Shown: positions 16,162 through 24,445, counted from the stretch's first letter. The stretch: 28,802 nt of DNA from Bacteroidota bacterium (GCA_023433755.1 JAEYUA010000171.1:1-28802); one strand, 5' to 3'. Numbers and translations are program-made. The notes: a model not told the origin generated them from the letters alone.

Positions 16162-16181
16162 AAAAGACCGGTTGGTCTTTT
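16162..16181. promoter_or_regulatory. Perfect 8-bp inverted repeat in the divergent promoter region
   Basis: AAAAGACC and GGTCTTTT are separated by GGTT. It ends 23 nt before the ATG at 16205, so it may be an operator or a 5'-UTR hairpin of the divergent membrane protein gene. The alternative TTG start of that gene at 16172 would fall inside this repeat, which argues against that start. Confidence 0.4.
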
Positions 16182-16204
16182 ATTTTTTTCAGCATTTTGC
16201 AGTC

Positions 16205-17521
16205 ATGCGCCCGATCATCTCCATAAAAAAACATGAGCTGTTTTACCGTGGCAGGGAAAGTTTTCTGCGGACAGGCAAGCTGGAAAGGACCCTGGTAAGG
16301 ATATCCCTGTTCAACCTGCTGATCGTGTCATTGTTGGGTGTACTGATGCGCAGCATTCCTTTGATTGACAATTTTCCACTGCTTTATAAAAATGTGTTAC
16401 ATGGGCATTCACATTTTGCTTTCGGCGGATGGCTGATGCCTATATTGCTGGTACAGATCATCAGGGCATTTCCGCAGGTAAAGGAAAGTATCGGCCTGGA
16501 GCATCTGAAGATGATCGCGTTTGCCTTATTGTTTTCAGCAGCAGGCATGCTCGTGACCTTTCCTTTCATGGGATATGCCCTGGCCAGCATTATTTTTTCT
16601 ACGCTTTCGGTTGCTGCCAGTTTTTACCTGGTGGTAATGGTTTGGAAGGCCTTGAAAGGAAGGCAACTTAGTGTTTCCGAAAAATTCCTGAAAGCCGGGC
16701 TGGTATGGCTGGCTCTTTCCGCCATCGGTCCTTTTGCAACCGGGCCAATCATCGCGATGGGACAGCAGGGCAGTCCACTCTATTTTAATTCAGTTTATTT
16801 CTATTTGCACTTCCAGGTCAACGGGTGGTTTGTGTTCGTGATCCTTGCCTTGTTATACCGGTTAATGGAGAATAAGGGTGTTGCTGCTAATGGTGATATT
16901 AGTTTCAAACTCATGAACCTGGCGGTGGTTCCAACCTTTTTTCTTTCTGTATTATGGAACCAGCCCTCTGCTGTTTTTTATGTGATAGGAGGGGCCGGGG
17001 CGGTATTACAACTGGCCGCATTATTTTACATGGTGAAGGATTGGCAGCGGTGGAAAAACGTTTCCAGAATTTCAACGTGGATCCAGGTTGCTCTGGTAGC
17101 TTTTGTGATGAAACTGGTGCTCCAGTTCCTGGGTGCTTTTCCTTTGTTTGCTTCAATGGCTTTTGAAAATAAAAGCATCGTGATCGCGTTTCTGCACCTG
17201 GTGCTTTTGGGATTTGTGAGCCTGTTTGTGCTGGATTCCATTAGTGAGCACAGCCGCCTGGGAGAATTCCGTAACGGGATGAAATTGTTCTTGGGAGCTT
17301 TTGTGTTTACGGAATTGCTGATGGTGCTTTATGCCATGGGATCCGTTTTGGGTTTTCTGATTCCCTATTACCAGGAATTGCTTCTCGCCTTCAGTTTGTT
17401 TTTTCCTTTAGGGATATGGATGATGCTGGCCTCCTTCTATACAAGATCTACTGCGCAGCCTTTCCGGCTGGTAAGCATTTCATCTGTCCAGATATATTCT
17501 ATTGCTACGCGATTGCATTGA
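16205..17521 (+). CDS. Polytopic membrane protein with heme-copper-oxidase/NnrS-like histidine motifs
   Basis: 438 residues from the ATG at 16205, with about 12 transmembrane helices. Histidines sit inside or at the ends of helices in patterns reminiscent of haem ligands: H66, H68 and H70 in LHGHSHFAFGGW, H202 in YLHFQVNGWF, H331 in FLHLVLLGF and H349. The first motif recalls helix II of heme-copper oxidase subunit I and of NnrS, a haem- and copper-containing membrane protein linked to NO tolerance. However, no complete CuB set (H-x3-Y plus HH) is present, so catalysis of O2 reduction is unlikely. It is transcribed away from the ba3 operon across a shared control region with an FNR-type palindrome. 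Possible roles are NO tolerance or haem/copper handling for the oxidase; the true family is not known to me. Confidence 0.6.
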   Translation: MRPIISIKKHELFYRGRESFLRTGKLERTLVRISLFNLLIVSLLGVLMRSIPLIDNFPLLYKNVLHGHSHFAFGGWLMPILLVQIIRAFPQVKESIGLEHLKMIAFALLFSAAGMLVTFPFMGYALASIIFSTLSVAASFYLVVMVWKALKGRQLSVSEKFLKAGLVWLALSAIGPFATGPIIAMGQQGSPLYFNSVYFYLHFQVNGWFVFVILALLYRLMENKGVAANGDISFKLMNLAVVPTFFLSVLWNQPSAVFYVIGGAGAVLQLAALFYMVKDWQRWKNVSRISTWIQVALVAFVMKLVLQFLGAFPLFASMAFENKSIVIAFLHLVLLGFVSLFVLDSISEHSRLGEFRNGMKLFLGAFVFTELLMVLYAMGSVLGFLIPYYQELLLAFSLFFPLGIWMMLASFYTRSTAQPFRLVSISSVQIYSIATRLH

Positions 17522-17543
17522 GAATTGGGTGATGTCATTAGCT

Positions 17544-17905
17544 GCAAGCTGCAAGACCTTATGCGGATATACATTTCATTAAATGGGATTGTTTGATTAA
17601 GGTATTGGGGATTGAGGTGCCCCTCTCACAGCTTTTGGCTAAAGCGTGCATCTTTTCAGTTTAACCTGTCGCCCCGCTGGAGCTCATAGGTTCAATTTTC
17701 TGGGTTGACTTTAACTACTACTAATATATCGCCCCTCTGGGGCTTGGTTGCCGTTTACGATGAGTCTCTGAATAGATAAATCGTTTCCAAGCTTGAAAAT
17801 AAAATCATGCTTCGACTGCGAGTAGATTGACTCAAAATAAGAATAACCTTAACTAAGCAAACCAAATTTACAAGATGCATATCCGCATAAGGTCTTGCAG
17901 CTTGC
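17544..17905. repeat. Spacer flanked by 31-bp inverted repeats
   Basis: The 31-bp arms at 17544-17574 and 17875-17905 are inverted copies with one mismatch (core GCAAGACCTTATGCGGATAT). They enclose about 300 bp lying between the convergent stops at 17521 and 17942. The interior holds two copies of the GGGGCGA palindromic repeat in opposite orientation to those at 1.1 kb (about 17666-17685 and 17721-17744). No coding region is seen. It could be a miniature inverted-repeat element or a product of local inverted duplication. Confidence 0.55.
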
Positions 17906-17941
17906 CGCTTGTCGCTTGCAGCCTTGCCGCTCTCCCCGCAC

Positions 17942-18709
17942 TTACAAATCCTTCCTGCCAAACGACCGTATCGCCAGCAGCAATGGCACAATAATCCACA
18001 ACAACATGATCCCTATGGTAATCATCATTCCCTTACCGGATTCGAAAAAACTCTGGACGATGGCCCCTGATGCACCCATCAGCGCGCTGATGTCAAGCTG
18101 CAGCATCACAAATACTCTTCCGAGGTCTATAGGGTTGAGCGCCATCAGCAGCATGATGACCTTCTCCATGGGATAATCAGCAAAGGCAAACAGTACCAGC
18201 ATGATCAGGCCGTCATAAATCAAAGCGAAATAAAACCAGAGCAGGAGTGCGGCCCCGATACCCCTTGCCTTATCCTTCGATTTTACTGAAGCCAGGAAGG
18301 CGAATGAAGTGAAACAAAGCGTAAGCAGGGCACCTACAAGGATCAGGCTCAGCCCCGTGCTGGTAAATTCATAGATCAGCACAGGAACACCCACACCTAT
18401 GAAGAAAGCCGTTACCAGGGAAGTAGCAATGCCCATGTATTCACTCAATATCACTTTCTTCCGGCTAAGCGGCTGTGTTAGCATGAGCTCTATGAATTCA
18501 TAGGAATTATACCAGTGAATGGTTGAAAATACCATGCTCACCAGCGGAATCACGATCAGCACAATATTCAGCAGGCTTAATACAGCCTTGCTGCTGTTCT
18601 CTTCCATCTGGAAGAGACTCATCGAGATCAGGAAAAGAAACAGTGCATACGCGATCATGGTGCGGTTGCGCAGGATATCGTACAATACGTATTTGGATAG
18701 TTTGAGCAT
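17942..18709 (-). CDS. nosY: NosY, ABC-2 permease of the nitrous oxide reductase maturation transporter
   Basis: 255 residues with six predicted membrane helices. The segment ALNPIDLGRVFVMLQLD, followed by SALMGASGAIVQSFF, is diagnostic for NosY, the membrane subunit that works with the NosF ATPase and the periplasmic NosD. Together they supply the sulfur species and/or assist the assembly of the CuZ copper-sulfide centre of N2O reductase. The gene starts 6 nt after the nosF stop and is the last gene of the nos cluster, ending at the convergent spacer. Confidence 0.92.
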   Translation of the reverse strand: MLKLSKYVLYDILRNRTMIAYALFLFLISMSLFQMEENSSKAVLSLLNIVLIVIPLVSMVFSTIHWYNSYEFIELMLTQPLSRKKVILSEYMGIATSLVTAFFIGVGVPVLIYEFTSTGLSLILVGALLTLCFTSFAFLASVKSKDKARGIGAALLLWFYFALIYDGLIMLVLFAFADYPMEKVIMLLMALNPIDLGRVFVMLQLDISALMGASGAIVQSFFESGKGMMITIGIMLLWIIVPLLLAIRSFGRKDL

Positions 18710-18715
18710 GGCTTC

Positions 18716-19456
18716 TTATTTGGCGATCTTCAGGTAGCTGATGTCTTTTTTATGCAGGGTATGTTTCATCATCCAGGCAATGGCCTTGCTTAATTTTTCC
18801 TCACCTGTTTCCTCCTGGATGTCTTTCATGGTGCGGTAGAAGATCATTTTCCCTTCCTGCATGTAAATCACATCAGTGGTAAGTTCTTCCAGGTCGCTGA
18901 GGATATGTGAGGTAATGAGGATGAGTTTTCCTTTCTCTTTTTCGGCTAAAATTTTTTCTTTCAGGATCTCCGCTGATAGCGGATCAAGTCCTGCCGTTGG
19001 TTCATCGAGGATCAGCACGCCGGCATCAAATAAAAACGCGAGAGCGGCACTTACTTTTTGCCTGGTACCTCCGGATAGGCTGCGCATGGATTTATCCAGG
19101 ATCGTATCCAGCCTGAATTTGTAATACAGTTCTTCATCGAGGTTTTTTTGTTCACGCAGGTTTTTGATCATGCTGAACAACTGGCCGATCTTCATATTAT
19201 CGGGGTACCTCCCAATCTGGGGCATGTAGCCGATCTGTTTTTTATACAGTACATTTTCATTAATGGCCACATCATCAAAATAGATCTGCCCGCTATCTGG
19301 TTTCACCAATCCTAAAATGGTTTTGATCAGCGTGGTCTTTCCAGAACCGTTTGGACCGATCAGGGAAATCACCTGCCCTTTTTTCAGTTCAGCTTTTATA
19401 TCGCTCAGGGCCTGCAGCCGCCGGAATCTTTTATTGATGTTTTCAATCCTGATCAT
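18716..19456 (-). CDS. nosF: NosF, ABC-transporter ATPase for nitrous oxide reductase maturation
   Basis: 246 residues. Walker A GPNGSGKT at 34-41, Q-loop in GYMPQIGRYPDN, ABC signature LSGGTRQK, Walker B VLILDEPTAGLDP and the switch histidine in ITSHILSDLEEL are all intact, so it should hydrolyse ATP. The cytoplasmic ATPase energises NosY and NosD. Its start overlaps the nosD stop by 4 nt, and nosY follows after 6 nt, which implies tight co-expression of the DFY module. Confidence 0.93.
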   Translation of the reverse strand: MIRIENINKRFRRLQALSDIKAELKKGQVISLIGPNGSGKTTLIKTILGLVKPDSGQIYFDDVAINENVLYKKQIGYMPQIGRYPDNMKIGQLFSMIKNLREQKNLDEELYYKFRLDTILDKSMRSLSGGTRQKVSAALAFLFDAGVLILDEPTAGLDPLSAEILKEKILAEKEKGKLILITSHILSDLEELTTDVIYMQEGKMIFYRTMKDIQEETGEEKLSKAIAWMMKHTLHKKDISYLKIAK

Positions 19457-20685
19457 AATGCTAAGGGTTTCATTAATGGTTGTTCATCAGCCAGGTTTTC
19501 CGGCGTGAGACTGGGAATGGCTTTTTCAGCCTTATCCAGCAGTGAGGCCGTAAAACTCCGGAGCATGAGTACGGAATTTGGATTCTGTTCAATGATCATG
19601 GCATACAAACTCACCGGGTGGTAGGGGATGTCGCCGAAACCATTCCTGTCAATATCATAACCTTCATATTTATCCCAGTAATTATTATAAAACCGGTTCA
19701 GTGTTAATGAGCCGTTAGTGGCAATATCGAAAGTGTTGCCCTGGAAATTATTATGATAGACTTCGCTCTCACTGCAGTTGGCCTGCATACGCAGCGACCA
19801 TCCGTTTGCATTAAAAAGGTTCATGCCAATCATGATCCGGTTGCTTCCTTCCATGAGAATGGCAACTGTGTTCTGTTGAAAGATATTGTGCAGGATCCTG
19901 CTGTCGGAGATATCCTTTAGCAAAATGCCGTAGGCGCTGGATCCCCAGTTGCGGTCGAAATGATTTTTCATCATCAGCACTTTGTTGGAATACATAACGG
20001 CCACACCGGCGCCATTGTTCCTGAAGATGTTTTCCATGTAAGTATCGTTATGGGAAAACATGAAATGAAGCCCGTAACGGATATTACCCCTGCTTGTATT
20101 ATTGCTGATGAAGGAATGTGTTACAAATTCAAAATAGATCCCGTCCCTGTGTCCTTCAATGGTATTGTCTTCCACTACCATATCCGCACATTTCCACAGG
20201 TGGATGCCGTTGCCGGAATTATGTTCACTCTTCGGAATGCCTTTGATATTATTGCTGGCAATTATGGAATAGGTGGTGTTGGCAACATGTATGGCGAAAT
20301 AGGATTCGGTGATGGTATTTCCTTCCACAATCACGTACCGGGCATCAATGATTTTTACCGCGGCGTAATCATTCATGGAACTGATGCCTGAGCGGGTGAA
20401 ATGAAATCCCCTTACAACAATGCGTTCACCGGAAAGTGTCAGGTTCTCAAACTGGTTCTCTCCATCAATCACAGGCATGTTTACTCCTATGAGATGTATG
20501 GATTTTTCCAAAACTATCGGGCCTTCCCGGTAATTGCCTTCCTGCACCAGCACGGTATCCCCATGCGCTGCCAGTGCAATCCCTTCCTTAATGGTTGTCA
20601 CCACCTGGCTTTTGCCTACCACGATCGTGCGTGCCTGTAAAAGCAGCATGGTCGTGGAGAACAATATGGTCAGCAGCAATCTCAT
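19453..20685 (-). CDS. nosD: NosD, periplasmic beta-helix maturation protein
   Basis: 410 residues with a signal peptide (MRLLLTILFSTTMLLLQA). The body is a right-handed parallel beta-helix of the CASH/carbohydrate-binding-like type, visible as repeated N-rich turns (VEGNTI, IASNNIKG, VEDNTIEGHRDGIYFEF, SNNTSRGN, HNIFQQNTVAILME). The C-terminal YNNYWDKYEGYDIDRNGFGDIPY block is typical of NosD. It interacts with NosFY at the periplasmic face to supply the CuZ site. It overlaps the NosL-fusion gene by 4 nt upstream and nosF by 4 nt downstream, so the four genes are translationally coupled. Confidence 0.93.
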   Translation of the reverse strand: MRLLLTILFSTTMLLLQARTIVVGKSQVVTTIKEGIALAAHGDTVLVQEGNYREGPIVLEKSIHLIGVNMPVIDGENQFENLTLSGERIVVRGFHFTRSGISSMNDYAAVKIIDARYVIVEGNTITESYFAIHVANTTYSIIASNNIKGIPKSEHNSGNGIHLWKCADMVVEDNTIEGHRDGIYFEFVTHSFISNNTSRGNIRYGLHFMFSHNDTYMENIFRNNGAGVAVMYSNKVLMMKNHFDRNWGSSAYGILLKDISDSRILHNIFQQNTVAILMEGSNRIMIGMNLFNANGWSLRMQANCSESEVYHNNFQGNTFDIATNGSLTLNRFYNNYWDKYEGYDIDRNGFGDIPYHPVSLYAMIIEQNPNSVLMLRSFTASLLDKAEKAIPSLTPENLADEQPLMKPLAL

Positions 20686-21719
20686 TTGATGATATTATAA
20701 AGGGTAGCCCAGTCGGTTACTTTTCCTTCCAGTTCGGCTGCTTTTTTTTCTGCTTCCGCTTTGGAAGCAAAGGCCGCGGCATTACTGCCCATGGGGCTTT
20801 TCAGTTTGCTGCTTAATACAAAAACGGCGGTATCCACATTCAGCCACCTGTCTTTTGCCTGGTAATCTACGAGCAGGGTTTTACGGATATTCTTCAATTC
20901 CACGCCACGTCGTTCCATAAAGGCTGCCATACAATGGGCATCATCGAATTTGAAAATTTTTCCCTTCTTGGAAATAATCTCTCCTCCGAATTTCGCGTCC
21001 ATAATTGTCATTTTGCATTCAGTGCACTGGTCCTTGCCGTAGTTAATGTTTTCGGGTTTGGCGTTGCAACTGCTGATGCCTAAAGCAAGGATAATCATAC
21101 CGATGGCGCTGCCTGTTTTAGTTTTTATAGTATGGTTTGATTTCATTTTTCTTGTTCTTTTCCATTCTAAAAAAAGCACAATAAAGAATACAAGGCTGGA
21201 AATGATCAGGAACCATCCCCCTGTATCCGGGTAAGAGAAAGCGTCGAAGTTCAATAATTTTTTATGACCGATCACGGGTGGCTGGTAGGAGAGTCCCGGT
21301 ACCTGGATGGGAGCGGTTGGATCCAGCTCGTGTCCGTACTTATAACCCCACATATAAAAGTCAACCATGGCCGCGATGGCGAATAAGATGATGATGATGC
21401 AATAAGTCCAGAGCAGTTTGCGGCTGCCACTGATGGCCGTTGCCAGTCCGAGCAGGATGAAAAAGCCGATCACGTACACGAGGTAATTGAATTCGGGGAA
21501 CATGTCTTCCTTGATATGTTTCATCCCTATGTAATGATTCAGTCCATTAATGATCTCTACTTCGCCGGAAAGTTTATCAAGCCAGATGTACATGGTAAGG
21601 CCTTCGGGATATTGGGGCGCAATGAGGTAAATGAACCATACAGGGAAAAAATAGGTAGCGATCAGGGCGAGGGAGGCAAGGGCAATCATTATCCTGGAAA
21701 CTGTGCTCATCTTTTTCAT
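20682..21719 (-). CDS. nosL: Four-helix membrane domain fused to NosL copper chaperone
   Basis: 345 residues in two parts. Residues 1-190 form a membrane domain with four helices (about 11-33, 80-98, 103-122 and 168-185) and the motif INGLNHYIGMKH in the loop after the first. Residues 205-218 form a further hydrophobic segment that ends in a lipobox-like GISSC (C218). The NosL domain follows, with the copper-binding CxxCxM motif at 232-237 (QCTECKM) and the conserved FDDAHCMAAFM. NosL carries Cu(I) to N2O reductase in the periplasm. Four helices plus the fifth hydrophobic segment would place the NosL domain outside the membrane. An internal ATG at 21146 (M192), preceded by AAGAAAA, would yield a free 154-residue NosL lipoprotein. 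In other clade II clusters the membrane protein and NosL can be separate genes. Confidence 0.88.
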   Translation of the reverse strand: MKKMSTVSRIMIALASLALIATYFFPVWFIYLIAPQYPEGLTMYIWLDKLSGEVEIINGLNHYIGMKHIKEDMFPEFNYLVYVIGFFILLGLATAISGSRKLLWTYCIIIILFAIAAMVDFYMWGYKYGHELDPTAPIQVPGLSYQPPVIGHKKLLNFDAFSYPDTGGWFLIISSLVFFIVLFLEWKRTRKMKSNHTIKTKTGSAIGMIILALGISSCNAKPENINYGKDQCTECKMTIMDAKFGGEIISKKGKIFKFDDAHCMAAFMERRGVELKNIRKTLLVDYQAKDRWLNVDTAVFVLSSKLKSPMGSNAAAFASKAEAEKKAAELEGKVTDWATLYNIIK

Positions 21720-21730
21720 AGAACCTGTTT

Positions 21731-21762
21731 TAAAAAAAATCCGGGACCAGGTGGGCCCGGAT
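21731..21762 (-). terminator. Intrinsic terminator between the FAS1 gene and nosL
   Basis: On the minus strand a 7-bp stem (ATCCGGG/CCCGGAT, 10-nt loop) is followed by a run of T (the complement of the eight A at 21732-21739). It lies 24 nt after the FAS1 stop codon and before the nosL-fusion start. It should reduce read-through from nosZ into the maturation genes. Confidence 0.75.
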
Positions 21763-21786
21763 CTTATGATGCAAAAATTCTTTCAT

Positions 21787-22350
21787 TTATTTTTTAGCGG
21801 GCGGCAGCAATACTGCATCCACCACGTGAATGATACCATTGGAAGCCGGGATGGAAGCAATGATATTGGCGCCATTGACTGTAACCTTATCACCTTCTTT
21901 TTTGATGGTAACATTATCACCATTTACCTGGTTGAAAGTCTGTCCGTCATTCATGTACTCTGCTTTCAGTACACCTACATAAACATGGTATTGAAGGATG
22001 TTTACCAGGTCATCCCTGTTCTCATCTTTCATCAGGTTGTCCAGTGTTTCTTTTGGTACTTTTTCAAAAGCCGCATTTGTTGGCGCGAATACTGTGAAAG
22101 GACCCGCATTGGAAAGGTCATCCACCAGTTGCGCCTGTTTAACAGCGGCCACAAGTGTTGTGTGATCCGGAGATCCGGCCGCCACTTTCACTACATCCTT
22201 TTGCGATTCATCATCAACAACTGCATCCTGTCCACCGGTCAGTGTAGTTTCGGAATTCGTATTCTCACTGGCTGTGGTGGTGTCATTGGCACATGACATC
22301 ATGCAGGTGAACACCAGCGTTGCCAGGAATGTGTTCAAAATCTTTTTCAT
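21787..22350 (-). CDS. FAS1 (fasciclin) domain lipoprotein
   Basis: 187 residues. Lipoprotein signal peptide with probable lipidated C20 (TCMMSCAND), a low-complexity Thr/Glu linker, then one complete FAS1 domain. The domain has its two family motifs: TVFAPTNAAFEKVP and, at the end, NGIIHVVDAVLLPP, with the central YHV. FAS1 domains mediate adhesion or protein contacts in the periplasm or on the surface. It stands between nosZ and nosL in the same orientation, 56 nt after nosZ, so a role near N2O reductase is suggested by context only. Confidence 0.88.
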   Translation of the reverse strand: MKKILNTFLATLVFTCMMSCANDTTTASENTNSETTLTGGQDAVVDDESQKDVVKVAAGSPDHTTLVAAVKQAQLVDDLSNAGPFTVFAPTNAAFEKVPKETLDNLMKDENRDDLVNILQYHVYVGVLKAEYMNDGQTFNQVNGDNVTIKKEGDKVTVNGANIIASIPASNGIIHVVDAVLLPPAKK

Positions 22351-22367
22351 AAAACGTAGTTTGGTAT

Positions 22368-22395
22368 AAAGCAGCTCCTGTGATGGAGCTGCTTT
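22368..22395 (-). terminator. Strong hairpin between nosZ and the FAS1 gene
   Basis: An 11-bp perfect stem (AAAGCAGCTCC and its complement) with a 6-nt loop, 11 nt beyond the nosZ stop. On the minus strand it is followed only by ATACC, so it may serve as a 3'-end stabiliser or a partial terminator that sets nosZ mRNA apart from downstream genes. Confidence 0.65.
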
Positions 22396-22406
22396 TGTTT
22401 GGTTGA

Positions 22407-24413
22407 TTATCTTTTAACTGTGCTGCTTGAATCAGGTCTGTTGGATGGCTGGTTGGTACCGGTGCTGAACAGCAATGGTATATTGCTGCCGGCTGGTGAT
22501 ACCCTCAGGTAACCCGACATTTCCTGGTGAAGAGCTGAACAGAAGTCCGTACAATAGAATGGATACATACCCGCTTTTGTAGGCTTGAACATCAGGGTCT
22601 GTGTTTCACCCGGCATGATCAGCATTTCCGCAGTGGGTGCGCCTTTGATGGCAAATCCGTGCGGGATATCCCAATCCTGCTCCAGGTTGGTCACATGGAA
22701 ATAGATCTCATCACCAACACGTACGCCTTCAATATTATCCGGTGTGAGGTGTGAACGGATGGCAGTCATCCATACATGCACCTGGTTGCCGCGGCGTTCT
22801 ACTTTCATTTGTCCTTCGCCTTTTGCCACAAAAGGATGCGCATTCTCTTCTATCTTATAAATCTTCTTTTGTTTTTTCATGAGCATGTCCGCGGGAATTG
22901 CTTCAGCATAGTGCGGTTCACCAGTTGTGGGAAAATCCAGGACGAGTTTCATCTTATCACCGCTGATGTCATACAACTGTGCACTCTGGGTCAGTTCAGG
23001 ACCTGTTGGCAGGTACCTGTCTTTGGTGATCTTATTATAAGCGATCACGTATTTGCCATGAGGTTTAGCAGTTGGTCCGCCGGGAATGGAAAGGTGACCA
23101 ATAGAATAATAAGTAGGCACACGGTCCAGTACTTTCAGATCGCTCAGGCTCCATTTTACGATTTCGGAGGAAACGAACATGGATGTATAAGCATTTCCTT
23201 TACCATCAAACTCGGTGTGTAATGGTCCAAGGCCTGGCTTCTGCACCTCGCCATGAAGGGCGGCTTCGTATTTAATTACAGGAATACCGTCATATTCACC
23301 GTCGAAATTTTTAGCGGCGATGGCCTGCTGTAATTTGGTGAAAGAAAATACCGGGATTGTTGCTGCCAGTTTTCCGGAAGCCACAATGTATTCACCGGTA
23401 GGATCTGTATCGGTTCCGTGAGGTGATTTGGGACAGGGGATCATATAAAGCATGTCAGGGCAATCAGCCGGATCCAGCACCAGCACTTCAGTTTTGATGG
23501 TTGAAGTGGCGGAATGGGTTTTTTCATCCATCACGTTATGAGCATAACGAACAGCCTGTTTTTTACCCTTGCCTGCTTTTACATACTCTTCTGCTTTTTT
23601 CCAGTTTACTGCCATGATAAAATCCTTATCCTTGGCAGAAGCATTTACTTCAAGAAGTGTATTGGCTTTTTCTGAATTATAACAGCTAAAGAAAAACCAG
23701 CCATGGGATTTTCCCTTACCTGCTCTAGACAGGTCAAAGTTTACTCCCGGAGTCCTGATCTGGAAGGCAATATTCATGCCTCCTGAATTAGGATCAACAG
23801 AAACAAAGCTGATGGATCCTTTGAAATTATCCTTGTAGGTATTAATGGGAACATCCTGGTTCTGGTCATCCAGCGGAACACTGAACCTGGTGGCAGCCAC
23901 CACGTACTCCGAATTCATGGTAATGAAAGGAGAGGCGTGGTTACCTGCACTGTTAGGGATCTCGAGGATCTCTGCAGTGCGGAAGGTGGTAAGGTCGATC
24001 CTTGCCAGCCTCGGGGTATTGTTGCCGTTGGCAAAAGCCCAGCGGCCGTCGTGCTCACCATTGGTTTGTGAAAGCGCGATGTGGTGCTGGTCATCCCAGG
24101 GAACAAAACCATGAGAAGTGTTCAGCATGGGTTTGGTTTCTTCGGTGTAACCATAACCACTTTCGGGGTTAACGGAAAAAACAGGGACGATCCTGAATAA
24201 TCGTCCGGAGGGAATACCATAAATGCCGACCTGGCCATTGAACCCCCCGGAAACGATATTATAGAATTCATCATATTTGCCCGGCGCAACATATGCCCTT
24301 GAGGCATCGCCGCCGGCTGCGGATTGAGCAGTTTTCGGCTTGCAACTGAAAACAGTGCCTGTGGCTGCGATCACTAAAGCAGCAACCAGGCATTTTGTGG
24401 AAGAGAGCACCAT
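22407..24413 (-). CDS. nosZ: Nitrous oxide reductase, clade II, lipoprotein type
   Basis: 668 residues; reduces N2O to N2 in the periplasm. The signal peptide is Sec-type with a lipobox (TVFSC, C24), without the twin-arginine motif of clade I enzymes. The seven-bladed propeller carries the CuZ histidines: candidates are H110/H111 in the D-x-HH motif WDDQHH, H332 (SPHGTDTDP), H399 (PLHTEFDG), H440 (IGHLS), H452 (KPHGKYV) and H501. The C-terminal cupredoxin domain has an intact CuA site: H585 (IPHGF), then C621, C625, H629 and M632 in CTDFCSALHQEM. Length is slightly above the family norm because of a Ser/Pro-rich tail of about 30 residues. It follows the cytochrome c gene by 32 nt. Confidence 0.96.
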   Translation of the reverse strand: MVLSSTKCLVAALVIAATGTVFSCKPKTAQSAAGGDASRAYVAPGKYDEFYNIVSGGFNGQVGIYGIPSGRLFRIVPVFSVNPESGYGYTEETKPMLNTSHGFVPWDDQHHIALSQTNGEHDGRWAFANGNNTPRLARIDLTTFRTAEILEIPNSAGNHASPFITMNSEYVVAATRFSVPLDDQNQDVPINTYKDNFKGSISFVSVDPNSGGMNIAFQIRTPGVNFDLSRAGKGKSHGWFFFSCYNSEKANTLLEVNASAKDKDFIMAVNWKKAEEYVKAGKGKKQAVRYAHNVMDEKTHSATSTIKTEVLVLDPADCPDMLYMIPCPKSPHGTDTDPTGEYIVASGKLAATIPVFSFTKLQQAIAAKNFDGEYDGIPVIKYEAALHGEVQKPGLGPLHTEFDGKGNAYTSMFVSSEIVKWSLSDLKVLDRVPTYYSIGHLSIPGGPTAKPHGKYVIAYNKITKDRYLPTGPELTQSAQLYDISGDKMKLVLDFPTTGEPHYAEAIPADMLMKKQKKIYKIEENAHPFVAKGEGQMKVERRGNQVHVWMTAIRSHLTPDNIEGVRVGDEIYFHVTNLEQDWDIPHGFAIKGAPTAEMLIMPGETQTLMFKPTKAGMYPFYCTDFCSALHQEMSGYLRVSPAGSNIPLLFSTGTNQPSNRPDSSSTVKR

Positions 24414-24445
24414 ATATTTAGATTTGGTTATTGACGGTTACTTGG

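Noticed and set aside
16172..16204. TTG start at 16172 for the divergent membrane protein
   Set aside because: It falls inside a perfect inverted repeat and adds an unusual MVFYFFQHF leader; the ATG at 16205 is more plausible.
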